Assembly (NCBI GenBank): GCA_023433945.1
Contig: JAEYTP010000075.1
Coordinates: 1 to 64,000, forward strand
Reading direction: 5' to 3'
DNA from: Bacillota bacterium
GTDB lineage: Bacteria; Bacillota; Clostridia; Acetivibrionales; DSM-1351
Length of the DNA stretch: 64,000 nucleotides
Made by a program: the position numbers and the translations under genes. Within the stretch, counting starts at the first letter, position 1. Each line of letters begins with the position of its first letter. The notes below the pieces were generated by a model. That model did no database searches. It was not told where the DNA came from and saw only the letters and a list, made by a program, of their open reading frames with translations. Of the stretch, positions 46,546 to 55,481 are shown piece by piece.

Positions 46546-46575
46546 ATATATTGTAATTAACCCTAAATTGTCAAC
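46546..46575 (-). promoter_or_regulatory. Probable glmS promoter
   Basis: Minus strand TTGACA (46570-46575), 18-bp spacer, TATATT (46546-46551), about 190 bp before the ribozyme cleavage site. Confidence 0.6.
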
Positions 46576-46663
46576 ATTTTTTGGAATATTGTACAATACA
46601 TTTTTTGGTAATATTTAATGACCATTGTATGAGCTGTACCAAAAACAAGCACATAAAGTACAA

Positions 46664-46706
46664 AAAGTAACCTATTCACTTCAACAGCGTTTAGGTTACT
46701 TTTTTA
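46664..46706 (-). terminator. Bidirectional intrinsic terminator between the cdaA-glmM operon and glmS
   Basis: AAAGTAACCTA (46664-46674) pairs with TAGGTTACTTT (46692-46702); T-runs follow on both strands. It separates glmM-operon transcripts from the glmS promoter. Confidence 0.8.
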
Positions 46707-46729
46707 TACAACTAGATGCATATATAGAG

Positions 46730-46925
46730 CTATATTTATAGAGTCAATGCTTAGTCCATGTTTAGAGTTCATATTAATAGAGTATATACTAGTCCATATC
46801 TAGAGTTCATATTAATAGAGTGAATATTAATCCATATTCAGAGTTCATATTAATAGAGTGAATACTATCCATATTTAAAGTTTATTTCAATAGAGTGAAT
46901 ACTTAGTCCATATTTAGTGCGATAT
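46730..46925. repeat. Tandem repeat, ~42-bp degenerate unit
   Basis: Four to five copies around GTTCATATTAATAGAGTGAA and TACTAGTCCATATYTAGA lie between the terminator and the small membrane protein gene. Confidence 0.7.
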
Positions 46926-46932
46926 TTATAAG

Positions 46933-47109
46933 CTACATACCCTTATTCGAATTCTTTGCAATATAAATGTCCAGTGCCTTTATTCCCCTTGTTGCTAGCT
47001 TAATAAATAGTACAAAAGCAACTACTGCCATTGTAAATGCAGCAATAATGAGTATAACATTTAAAAAAACCACTGATAAAACAGGAAAAAAGTTAGTACT
47101 TACCTCCAT
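46933..47109 (-). CDS. Small single-pass membrane protein after glmM, 58 residues
   Basis: AAGGAGGGTCAA precedes ATG 47107-47109, 16 bp after the glmM stop. The peptide has one long hydrophobic helix (about 9-37: VLSVVFLNVILIIAAFTMAV) and a basic end (KLATRGIKALDIYIAKN). No family recognised; last gene of the cdaA-cdaR-glmM operon. Confidence 0.75.
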   Translation of the reverse strand: MEVSTNFFPVLSVVFLNVILIIAAFTMAVVAFVLFIKLATRGIKALDIYIAKNSNKGM

Positions 47110-47124
47110 TTGACCCTCCTTATC

Positions 47125-48474
47125 TTAGGACAATCTGCCCTCAATAACCCTTACAAGTTCTTTTGCTCTTCTAGTAATGTATTCCTTGTCCTTGCCTTCA
47201 ATCATCACTCTTACTAGTGGCTCAGTTCCTGAAGGTCTGATGAGTACTCGTCCCTCGCCCTGGAATTCATCCTCGAGCTCCTTACACATTTTCTTTATGA
47301 TTTCGTCTTCAAGGTATTTATATTTCTTTTCGTTAGTAACCTTAGCATTGATAAGCACCTGTGGGAGTATTTGCATTACTGAAGCGAGCTCAGATAGCTT
47401 CATACCAGAATCCTTCATTACTTTGAGAAGCTGAATGGCTGTCAATAATCCGTCTCCTGTGGTATTATGCTCTAGGAAAATAATGTGCCCTGATTGCTCA
47501 CCGCCAAGCATATAACCACTGTTTAGCATTTCCTCAAGAACATATCTATCTCCTACCTTGGTCTTTTCAATCTTGAGACCCTCGTTCTTTGCCATAATGT
47601 CCATACCCATATTGCTCATAACAGTTGCTACGATAGTGTTGTAAGGCAAAGTACCCTGCTTTTTCATATGCAGTCCAATGATAGACATTATCTGATCACC
47701 GTCAACGATGTTCCCATTTTCATCAACTGCCAGCACTCTATCAGCATCGCCATCAAATGCAAGACCAACATCAGCCTTTACTTCCTTTACATATGCCTGT
47801 AACTGCTGCATATGAGTTGAACCACATCCGCTATTAATATTAATTCCGTCCGGTTCATTGTTTATCACACTGACCTCTGCATCCAAATCATACAAAGCCA
47901 TAGGCGCTGCCTGAAAAGCTGCTCCATTCGCGCAATCAATAGCAACCTTAAGTCCCTCAAGCTTGCCATTTATTGTGCCTTTTACAAAGTTTACATAGTC
48001 CTCTAGAGCACTTTCCTGATAAAGCTTATACCCCAGATTATGTCCAACTGGCTTAGGAAGAGCGTCTTCATCGCCCTTAATTAATTCCTCTATCTTGTCC
48101 TCTATTTCGTCTGATAATTTATAGCCATTTGAGTTGAAGAACTTAATTCCATTGTATTCATAGGGATTGTGAGAGGCTGAAATTACAACTCCCGCATCTG
48201 CATCATAAAGCCTAGTAAGATAAGCAACAGCAGGCGTAGGAATTACTCCTAGGCTGATTACCTGTGCTCCTACTGAGCAAATGCCTGATATAAGTGCAGC
48301 TTCTAGCATATCACCTGAAATTCTTGTATCCATTCCCACCAAAATCTTAGGGGTGTGCTTGGTTTCCCCAGTAAGCACGTACGCTCCTGCCTGACCAAGT
48401 TTATATGCTAGTTTTGGAGTAAGTTCAAGATTTGCAACACCTCTTACTCCATCAGTTCCGAATAATCTTCCCAT
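47125..48474 (-). CDS. glmM: Phosphoglucosamine mutase
   Basis: 449 residues; converts GlcN-6-P to GlcN-1-P. Phosphoserine loop [18 protein letters not shown] (near 95-112), metal loop [13 protein letters not shown] (near 240), sugar loop GGEQSGHI (near 325) and phosphate-binding [15 protein letters not shown] near the end. Normal length. Part of the conserved cdaA-cdaR-glmM group, in which GlmM can bind and restrain CdaA; here an FAD protein gene sits between cdaR and glmM. Product of the step after GlmS. Confidence 0.97.
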   Translation of the reverse strand: MGRLFGTDGVRGVANLELTPKLAYKLGQAGAYVLTGETKHTPKILVGMDTRISGDMLEAALISGICSVGAQVISLGVIPTPAVAYLTRLYDADAGVVISASHNPYEYNGIKFFNSNGYKLSDEIEDKIEELIKGDEDALPKPVGHNLGYKLYQESALEDYVNFVKGTINGKLEGLKVAIDCANGAAFQAAPMALYDLDAEVSVINNEPDGININSGCGSTHMQQLQAYVKEVKADVGLAFDGDADRVLAVDENGNIVDGDQIMSIIGLHMKKQGTLPYNTIVATVMSNMGMDIMAKNEGLKIEKTKVGDRYVLEEMLNSGYMLGGEQSGHIIFLEHNTTGDGLLTAIQLLKVMKDSGMKLSELASVMQILPQVLINAKVTNEKKYKYLEDEIIKKMCKELEDEFQGEGRVLIRPSGTEPLVRVMIEGKDKEYITRRAKELVRVIEGRLS

Positions 48475-48583
48475 TATTTTTACAACTCCTCTTCCTTATC
48501 AAAAAATTCCCAATATTAATATATTACCATCAAAAGCGTTTCTTGAGTAGTTTTATTATTATAGCATTGTTTTACATTTATGG

Positions 48584-48740
48584 TTGTGTGTTCGCAATTG
48601 TATTCATATTTCATTCATGGTTGTGAATTCATAATTATTCTTAATAGTTGCGTTCATGCTTGTGTGTTCATAATTGTTCTTAATAGTTGCGCTCATGCTT
48701 GTGTGTTCATAATTGTTCTTAATAGTTGCGCTCATGTCTG
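48584..48740. repeat. Tandem repeat, 39-bp unit, four copies
   Basis: Units at 48584-48620 (diverged), 48621-48659, 48660-48698 and 48699-48737, each TTGTGTGTTCATAATTGTTC followed by TTAATAGTTGCGCTCATGC. The last two are nearly identical. Open frames through it are repeat-derived. Confidence 0.9.
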
Positions 48741-48761
48741 TGTTCATGGTTACGTGTATTA

Positions 48762-50462
48762 TCAATATTGTGGCCTGTAGGTTTTTATTATCTGTTCAGC
48801 AATTCTCAAGCCGTCAACACCAGCAGATACAATTCCCCCTGCATAGCCTGCTCCTTCTCCTGCGGGAAATATGCCTTCATAGCCTACACACTGCAATTGC
48901 TCATTTCTAGGTATTCTCACAGGTGAGGAGGTACGTGTTTCAACCCCTGTAAGCAGAGCATCTGCCATTGCAAAGCCTTTTATTTTCCTATCAAACACAC
49001 TCAGAGACTGCTTCATATTATCTGTTACAAACGTAGGCAAGCATTGGTTGATATCGCTGCATTCAACCCTTCCGGTGTAGCTCGGCTTAACACTGCCTAT
49101 TTTGCCCTTTTTACCCAAAATAAAATCTCCCACTGTCTGCACAGGTGCAGCACCTGAAGCACCAGCAACCATAAAGGCCTTTTTCTCCCAAATTCTCTGG
49201 AATTCTATACCTGACAAAGGATGACTATCAGGAAAGTCGTCGGTAGATACCGAAACCACCAGTGCGCTATTTGCATTATCCCTGTCACGAGCAAACTCAC
49301 TCATACCATTTGTAACAATTGTATCATGCTCGGATGCTGACGCAACCACTATACCACCGGGACACATGCAGAAAGAATAAGTTGTTCTATCTCCCCTTTT
49401 GTCAAAGAGCTGATACTCTGCCGCACCTAGTCTTGGGTGCCCAGCAGCTGATCCAAACTGAGACTCATCTATCATGCCTTGAGGATGCTCAATTCTGACT
49501 CCAATTGAAAAGGGCTTCTGCACAAAGGATATTCCCTTTTGATATAACATACTGAAAGTATCCCGCGCGCTGTGGCCTAGTGCCAGCACCAAAACCTCGC
49601 AGTCTATTTTGTTTTTACCACTACCAACAGCTCCAGATGAATTACAGCAAAATCTATCGCTGCTTTTACCACAAGAGCTCTCGCTCAAGGGTCCATGTCC
49701 ACAGAGTATCTTACTTGATGAGTCCCTGTACTCAGAGGTTACTTCTATGCCAACCACTTTTCCATCCTTGATGATAATATTATCCATCCTGGTATCAAAA
49801 AGCACCTCTCCGCCCAGCCTTTCGATTTCCTTTCGCATGTTAATAATAACATCCTTGAGTATATCGGTACCGATATGGGGCTTTGCCTTGTACATTATCT
49901 CATCAGGTGCTCCAAATTTGTGGAACTCTCTTAGAATTTTTTCACAGCGTGCATCGTTTATCCTTGTTGTCAGCTTTCCATCAGAGAAGGTACCGGCTCC
50001 GCCCTCTCCAAACTGAACATTGGAATTGGGATTTAGAGCACTGCCCTGCCAAAATCCATGGATAGTGGCGCTACGCTGTTCAACGCACTGCCCGCGCTCA
50101 ATAAGGCGGGGCTTGTAGCCGTTTTGTGCTAACAGCAGTGCACAGAAAAGCCCCGCAGGGCCTGCGCCCACAACAACTGGACGGGTGCTAATGCTGATAT
50201 CGCCAGGTGCCAACACCTCTGGCTTCTCGTCTTGCAAAACACGTATATCCTTGTCTTCTCTAACCTTTTTTGCATCTAATTCAACTGAAATTGTGTATAC
50301 AAAACGGATGCCAGGTTTTTTCCTGGCATCTATTGATTGCTTTACTATTTTGATATTATTTAAACTGCCCGGCTTTACATTTAGCTTTTTAGCAGCTTGT
50401 GCCTTTAGCTCATCATCAGTATAGTCAAGGCCTACATTTATGTTTGAAATCAGTAATTTCAT
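48762..50462 (-). CDS. NAD(P)/FAD-dependent oxidoreductase (uncharacterised FAD-dependent protein family)
   Basis: 566 residues. N-terminal 90-residue domain (DDELKAQAAKKLNVKPGSL), Rossmann FAD site RPVVVGAGPAGLFCALLLAQNG (94-115 region), GEGGAGTFSDGKLTTR (150-167), LVLALGHSARDTF and a closing GEGAGYAGGIVSAGVDGLR. Members of this family are widespread in Firmicutes with no settled substrate. Residues about 243-286 are an unusual Cys/Ser-rich insert (LCGHGPLSESSCGKSSDRFC) between beta strands. ATG overlaps the cdaR stop by 4 bp, so it is co-translated with the c-di-AMP regulator gene. Confidence 0.85.
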   Translation of the reverse strand: MKLLISNINVGLDYTDDELKAQAAKKLNVKPGSLNNIKIVKQSIDARKKPGIRFVYTISVELDAKKVREDKDIRVLQDEKPEVLAPGDISISTRPVVVGAGPAGLFCALLLAQNGYKPRLIERGQCVEQRSATIHGFWQGSALNPNSNVQFGEGGAGTFSDGKLTTRINDARCEKILREFHKFGAPDEIMYKAKPHIGTDILKDVIINMRKEIERLGGEVLFDTRMDNIIIKDGKVVGIEVTSEYRDSSSKILCGHGPLSESSCGKSSDRFCCNSSGAVGSGKNKIDCEVLVLALGHSARDTFSMLYQKGISFVQKPFSIGVRIEHPQGMIDESQFGSAAGHPRLGAAEYQLFDKRGDRTTYSFCMCPGGIVVASASEHDTIVTNGMSEFARDRDNANSALVVSVSTDDFPDSHPLSGIEFQRIWEKKAFMVAGASGAAPVQTVGDFILGKKGKIGSVKPSYTGRVECSDINQCLPTFVTDNMKQSLSVFDRKIKGFAMADALLTGVETRTSSPVRIPRNEQLQCVGYEGIFPAGEGAGYAGGIVSAGVDGLRIAEQIIKTYRPQY

Positions 50463-51688
50463 TGATTCTCATCCCTATTAGTACTAGATTCAGGTTTAGT
50501 TATCTTTACTTCAACTAATACCTCCTCTACACTCAGTGTAGCTGGTATTGTCATAACAAGAGGTACTTTATGTGTTCCTTCCTCCAATGTTGTTACATCA
50601 ATGGATGCATTAAGAGTTTCAAGAGTAACCTTATCCAGTTCCTCTTTAATACCTTTAAGCTTTACGGTAACTGGTTGAACTATTTCATATAACAACGAGC
50701 TATCAGGTACCGTACCTGTCATCAATATATTCTCTGAAGGCAATTGGAGAATTTTCTCCTCAATCGGAGATATTTCAATAAATACAGTAACTTCTCTTGA
50801 AGAGCTAACAAGCTTTAACCCATCAGGAACCTGCAACAACGCCTGAACAGTCATTGTACCTGTAGCATTGTCTATAGAGATTGTCTCCGTTTTAAGCTCA
50901 TTTGTTCTTGCCATCAACTGAGCATCGCCTGTAATTAGTATTTTATCTGGTTTAACAGAATATTCACCTTCAACAAAATCTTTTGCTGGTTCCCCTTTTA
51001 CAATAGGAACTATGCTAACAGATTTCCCAACCTCTATTTTGACTTCTGCAGTCAGCTTCTTGGCAAGGTCGGGCATTTCTTCACCCTTCTTGTTATAAAC
51101 CTTACATTCCTTTGTAACCTCAATTGACTTATTCAAATTTGTAACATCAACATATACTTTAACCGAGCCAACGTTACTTAATACTGAATCGACAGCGGTA
51201 ATAGATACTTCTTCCGGCGTTGCTGTTTTAGAAATAATCTCATACCCTGCTGCAAGCTTACCATATGTCTCTATCTGCACCATAAATGGATTCTCTTCTA
51301 TCTTTGCCAAATCCAACTGAACAGTGCGTGGCTTTACCTCAATATTATTACTATTGAGCTTTTCACGACCCAAATATAATGGAGGCTCAAGTGCTATAAC
51401 CTTATCCTCTACACTTTTAACCTTTGATAAATCAAGAGTAATCTCAAAGTCCGTATCCTTAATGGAATCAAGAACACTGCCTCTTTCCTTAACAGAAACA
51501 ACTACATACTTTTGAATGGACTTGTTATTCAAAATCAGTCCATGTGTTTTAAGACTCTCCTCGTTGATTACTGTTAGTGGTACTGTATAATAGCTGGTTT
51601 TAACAGGATTAATAGTAAACCAGAGGAATATGGCAAACAGTATTGAAAATATTTTTATTGTTATGTCCTTTTTCAGGAATTCTTTCAC
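50459..51688 (-). CDS. cdaR: CdaR (YbbR-domain) regulator of diadenylate cyclase
   Basis: Membrane-anchored partner of CdaA. GTG 51688 (MKEFLKKDITIKIFSILFAI) overlaps the cdaA stop in GTGA and has AAGGGGAAAT before it; an ATG at 51706 would add six residues. One N-terminal helix (about 9-26), then four YbbR repeats outside the cell with the usual IQKYVVVSVKERGSVLDSIK and VKLKGIKEELDKVTLETL parts. About 409 residues, a typical length. Confidence 0.93.
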   Translation of the reverse strand: MKEFLKKDITIKIFSILFAIFLWFTINPVKTSYYTVPLTVINEESLKTHGLILNNKSIQKYVVVSVKERGSVLDSIKDTDFEITLDLSKVKSVEDKVIALEPPLYLGREKLNSNNIEVKPRTVQLDLAKIEENPFMVQIETYGKLAAGYEIISKTATPEEVSITAVDSVLSNVGSVKVYVDVTNLNKSIEVTKECKVYNKKGEEMPDLAKKLTAEVKIEVGKSVSIVPIVKGEPAKDFVEGEYSVKPDKILITGDAQLMARTNELKTETISIDNATGTMTVQALLQVPDGLKLVSSSREVTVFIEISPIEEKILQLPSENILMTGTVPDSSLLYEIVQPVTVKLKGIKEELDKVTLETLNASIDVTTLEEGTHKVPLVMTIPATLSVEEVLVEVKITKPESSTNRDENQ

Positions 51689-52563
51689 TTTGATTTCCCC
51701 TTCCAAAGCGATAACTTTTTGTTTACTGGTTTCTTCTTTTCAAGAAGGTTTTTATTTAGTGCCTTTCTGAGTATGTCAGGAGTAAGGTTTCTAGATAAAC
51801 CTCCATTTAAAGCAAATGATATTTTTCCTGTTTCCTCAGACACTACTACAGAAATACAGTCAGATATTTCAGATATTCCTATAGCCGCTCTATGCCTTGT
51901 TCCCAACTCTTTACTCAGATTTGGGTTGTCAGTAAGCGGGAGGAAACAAGCAGCAGATTTTAGCTTATTGTCACGCAAAATAAGAGCACCATCATGAAGA
52001 GGTGTATTTGGTGTAAATATATTGATTATCAGCTCAGCACTGACATTAGAATCTAATTTAGTTCCTGTATTAATTATCTCACCAAGCTTTGTATCTCTTT
52101 CAATTACAATTAGCGCTCCTGTCTTTGTTCTGGAAAACTCAGTAGCAGCCTTTACTATTTCTTCGATTGTAAAGGTTGTTCTAATTGCATCATCTGGGTC
52201 ATCAAACGTGAAAAAGTTCTTGAAATTACTTCTACCTAACTGTTCCAGACCTCTTCTAAGTTCCGGTTGAAAAAGTACAATAAGAGCAAACCCGGCAAGT
52301 TCTATAGTCCTATTTAATAGGTAAGCCAGCGTTCGTAACTGAAGCCATTCGCTAAGTGCTGCTATGATGAGAATAACAACAAAACCCTTTAACAACTGCC
52401 ACGCCCTTGTCTCCCTAACTAACTGAATAAGCTTATAAATAATGTATGAAACAATGCTTATATCAATTATCGATCTGGCAATTTCAAGTGGCTCCTTTAA
52501 GGGGATATAAACTGCCAAAAAATCATATAAATTTTTAAAGTTTTGTACTATTGCATCCAGCAA
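51685..52563 (-). CDS. cdaA: Diadenylate cyclase CdaA
   Basis: Makes cyclic di-AMP from two ATP. Three N-terminal membrane helices (about 34-50, 58-72, 78-98), then the DAC domain with NTPLHDGALILRDNK (DGA 191-193) and GTRHRAAIGISE (RHR 223-225), both catalytic signatures intact. 292 residues. TTG start with AAGGGCGTGA upstream. First gene of the operon cdaA-cdaR-FAD protein-glmM-small membrane protein, linking c-di-AMP to wall precursor supply. Confidence 0.95.
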   Translation of the reverse strand: MLDAIVQNFKNLYDFLAVYIPLKEPLEIARSIIDISIVSYIIYKLIQLVRETRAWQLLKGFVVILIIAALSEWLQLRTLAYLLNRTIELAGFALIVLFQPELRRGLEQLGRSNFKNFFTFDDPDDAIRTTFTIEEIVKAATEFSRTKTGALIVIERDTKLGEIINTGTKLDSNVSAELIINIFTPNTPLHDGALILRDNKLKSAACFLPLTDNPNLSKELGTRHRAAIGISEISDCISVVVSEETGKISFALNGGLSRNLTPDILRKALNKNLLEKKKPVNKKLSLWKGKSK

Positions 52564-52714
52564 ACAATTTCACGCCCTTAAATAAACAAAATAATAGATT
52601 AATAAAATAAATTAATTTAATTTTATAACAACTTTAGGTTGCATAAAATGGGTAATAATTACTAAAAATTGGTGTAGTATTGTATTATTTTTTTATTCCT
52701 AGTGGGAATATATG

Positions 52715-52834
52715 TCAAATTCCCGTAATCAGCGAATATCCAACCAATCCTACTGAGGTCAGTAAAAATATCACTGCTATAATTAAAGCTACTATTCTAA
52801 CCCATGTGCTTGTTCCACTCTGAGCCTTTTTCAT
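52715..52834 (-). CDS. Small single-pass membrane protein, 39 residues
   Basis: GGGGGGAGTTTATTTAA precedes ATG 52832-52834. The peptide is a basic start (MKKAQSGTSTWVRI) and one hydrophobic helix (ALIIAVIFLLTSVGLVGYSL). Similar short proteins are common in Firmicutes (DUF4044-like); function unknown. Too short for usual gene calls. Confidence 0.6.
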   Translation of the reverse strand: MKKAQSGTSTWVRIVALIIAVIFLLTSVGLVGYSLITGI

Positions 52835-52939
52835 TTAAATAAACTCCCCCCATATAAAATAATAATTATCCTATATAAAAACATTTTTTGAAGCAATCTG
52901 TTTTACATTGCATAATTTTTTCAGCCTGCCACTATCCCT

Positions 52940-54856
52940 TTATATGCCCTTTAACCATTCGGTCACATCAGCATCACTTGGCATTCTCCAATCCCCTCTT
53001 GGAGATAAGCTTATAGAACCTACTTTAGGTCCATCAGGAAGACAGCTTCTCTTAAACTGTTGACTAAAAAACCTCTTGTAGAAAGTCTTTAGCCACTTTT
53101 CAATAACTTCTTCCGAATACTTGCCTTCAAAAGCTTTTTTTGCAAGAAATAGTATCTTTTCTGGCTTTGAGCCAAAACGAACGGTATGATATAGATAAAA
53201 ATCATGAAGTTCGTATGGACCTACTATATCTTCAGTTTTTTGCTTTATAGCACCAGATTCATCCGGTGGCAGTAGTTCAGGGCTGATAGGTGTGTCCAGT
53301 ACAGCCTCGAGAACCTTTCTAGTAGCATCATCAAATACATTATCGGCTGCCCACTTGACAAGATATTTTACCAAAGTTTTGGGAACACCGGTGTTTACAG
53401 CATACATAGACATATGATCTCCATTGTATGTGCACCACCCCAAGGCCAACTCCGACAAGTCACCTGTACCAATTACAAGGCCACCAATTTTGTTCGCAAT
53501 ATCCATTAAAATCTGCGTTCTTTCCCTAGCCTGCACATTTTCATAGGTTACATCATGCACGTTGGCATCATGCCCAATATCAGCAAAATGCTTAAGGCAA
53601 ACCTCTTTGATATCTATAGTATAAGTTGTAACTCCCATAAGCCGCATTAGCTCGAGTGAGTTATTAAGCGTATTTGAAGTTGTTCCAAATCCAGGCATTG
53701 TGATAGCATGGATGTTCTTACGATCAATGCCAAGTCTATCGTATGCCTTTGCAATTACCAAAAGCGCAAGTGTTGAATCCAAGCCTCCCGAAATCCCTAT
53801 AACACTCTTTTCAAGTCCGGTATGCTTTAATCTTTTGAATATCCCGGAGGTTTGTATATTAAATATTTCTTCACATCTTCTATCCCTTGCTTCTAAGTCT
53901 GAAGGTACAAAAGGAGTAGGGTCAATATTTCTTGAGAGATTTTCTAGCTTTTTCTCGGTCAGCATAAAAGTAACTTTTCTATATTCTATTACTTCTCCCT
54001 CTGTAAAACCAGAGTTCTTTAGTCTCTCGCTTAGTAGTCTCTCTACATCAATTTCACAGGTAATAAGCTGCTCTTCAAAGGAAAACCTTTGCGACTTAAT
54101 AATATTAGTACCATACTCACTTATTATGGCATGCCCACCAAAAACCAAATCGGTAGTAGATTCATTTGGCCCAGAAGATGAATATATATAAGCCGAGGCG
54201 CACCTTGCAGACTGCATGCTAACAAGGCTCTCACGGTATTCGTGCTTTCCGACAATATCGTTGCTAGCTGAAAGATTAACCAAAACCGTTGCTCCTGCAA
54301 GCGCTTGATAGCTGCTAGGTGGAATGGGCACCCATAAGTCCTCACAAATCTCTATTCCAAAGCAAAAGGCGTCCATATTCTCTGCTTCAAAAAGCAGATC
54401 AGTTCCAAAAGGAACGACTTGTCCTAAAAGCTTTATTTCTCTCTCTATCTCATCTTTTCCAGAACTAAACCATCTCGCCTCATAAAACTCACTATAATTT
54501 GGTATGTAGCTTTTAGGAACTACACCCAAAATGCTTCCACTTTTAATTGCTGCTGCACAATTATAAAGTCTATTCCCAACAATGATAGGAAGCCCTATAA
54601 TTATAACACAATCCAGTGCTTTAGTTTCACTTAATAATATTTCCAGACCCTTTAATGCCTGTGACTGCAAACTTTTCTGCATGAAAAGGTCTGCACAGGT
54701 ATAAGAAGTGATGGATAGCTCGGGGAATACCACCAACTGAGCATTATTTTCATTAGCTTGCTTTGCCATATTAACTATCTGAGCAGTGTTATATTCACAA
54801 TTTGCAACCTTTAACTTAGGAACTGCAGCAGCAACCTTTATATATCCAAAATTCAT
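52940..54856 (-). CDS. nadE: Glutamine-dependent NAD synthetase
   Basis: Last step of NAD synthesis, using glutamine ammonia. N-terminal nitrilase domain with catalytic Glu (VVFPELSITSY), Lys (VVPKSYIPNYSEF) and Cys (FGIEICEDLWVPIPP); C-terminal synthetase with PP-loop GISGGLDSTLALL and GTGDLSELALGWCTYNGDHM. ATG 54856 has AAAGGAATGAAGATA in front; ATG 54865 overlaps that site. 638 residues, full length. Monocistronic. Confidence 0.96.
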   Translation of the reverse strand: MNFGYIKVAAAVPKLKVANCEYNTAQIVNMAKQANENNAQLVVFPELSITSYTCADLFMQKSLQSQALKGLEILLSETKALDCVIIIGLPIIVGNRLYNCAAAIKSGSILGVVPKSYIPNYSEFYEARWFSSGKDEIEREIKLLGQVVPFGTDLLFEAENMDAFCFGIEICEDLWVPIPPSSYQALAGATVLVNLSASNDIVGKHEYRESLVSMQSARCASAYIYSSSGPNESTTDLVFGGHAIISEYGTNIIKSQRFSFEEQLITCEIDVERLLSERLKNSGFTEGEVIEYRKVTFMLTEKKLENLSRNIDPTPFVPSDLEARDRRCEEIFNIQTSGIFKRLKHTGLEKSVIGISGGLDSTLALLVIAKAYDRLGIDRKNIHAITMPGFGTTSNTLNNSLELMRLMGVTTYTIDIKEVCLKHFADIGHDANVHDVTYENVQARERTQILMDIANKIGGLVIGTGDLSELALGWCTYNGDHMSMYAVNTGVPKTLVKYLVKWAADNVFDDATRKVLEAVLDTPISPELLPPDESGAIKQKTEDIVGPYELHDFYLYHTVRFGSKPEKILFLAKKAFEGKYSEEVIEKWLKTFYKRFFSQQFKRSCLPDGPKVGSISLSPRGDWRMPSDADVTEWLKGI

Positions 54857-55012
54857 TATCTTCATTCCTTTCAGAAAAAGCGAATTCAGTACCTATATTA
54901 ACATAGATGCGTAACCCTATATAGAACGCAAGTGCTTTACAAACAACAGAAGCAAGTGCTATTTCACAAAATAGTTTATCACAATAACGTTTTTTTTACA
55001 CCAGATATATAC

Positions 55013-55050
55013 AAAAAAAGACCATGAATATTGAAATTCACAGTCTCTCT
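55013..55050 (-). terminator. Intrinsic terminator after the 55063 gene
   Basis: On the minus strand GACTGTGAAT and ATTCATGGTC form a stem and TTTTTTTG follows, 13 bp past the stop. Confidence 0.75.
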
Positions 55051-55062
55051 AATCTATATTTT

Positions 55063-55242
55063 TCATATTTTTCCGTTTAACTCCTTTAGCTCATCCAAGC
55101 TATTCTGTATTTTACTTGAATTTGTGCGTATGGCACTGTAAACATCTTCTAAGAGTGTCTCACTATGTGCAATAGTCTCATTTCCCTCATTAGCAGCAGC
55201 TATTTTTTGATACAAGCTATATAAAAATGACGCATTCTCCAT
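55063..55242 (-). CDS. Small helical protein, 59 residues
   Basis: ATG 55240-55242 has GGAGGTGATTTTT in front; an upstream ATG overlaps that site. Peptide MENASFLYSLYQKIAAANEG to IQNSLDELKELNGKI is polar and helical, like a short coiled coil. Own terminator. Function unknown. Confidence 0.65.
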   Translation of the reverse strand: MENASFLYSLYQKIAAANEGNETIAHSETLLEDVYSAIRTNSSKIQNSLDELKELNGKI

Positions 55243-55285
55243 AAAAATCACCTCCATACTATTTTGTAAAAATCTATATAAAGAA

Positions 55286-55310
55286 AAGGAGCCCTACCTA
55301 AGAGCTCCTT
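55286..55310 (-). terminator. Intrinsic terminator of the valS transcript
   Basis: AAGGAGC (55286-55292) pairs with GCTCCTT (55304-55310); TTCTTT follows on the minus strand. 172 bp after the valS stop, in an otherwise empty AT-rich gap. Confidence 0.75.
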
Positions 55311-55481
55311 CGCTAACTTTTACTTCTAAATTCTAACATATCAATTATAAATTTTCTATTTACTATTTGTATAATTTTGTAATTAAATCAAATGATAAAA
55401 ATTGTTAAATAGTACCAAATAAAACAAGATATACAACTATTTTGACACTAATTGCTATATTTAATACTTATACTGTGCATA

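Noticed and set aside
48580..48780. Open frames with repeated peptides upstream of glmM
   Set aside because: Direct translation of the 39-bp tandem repeat.
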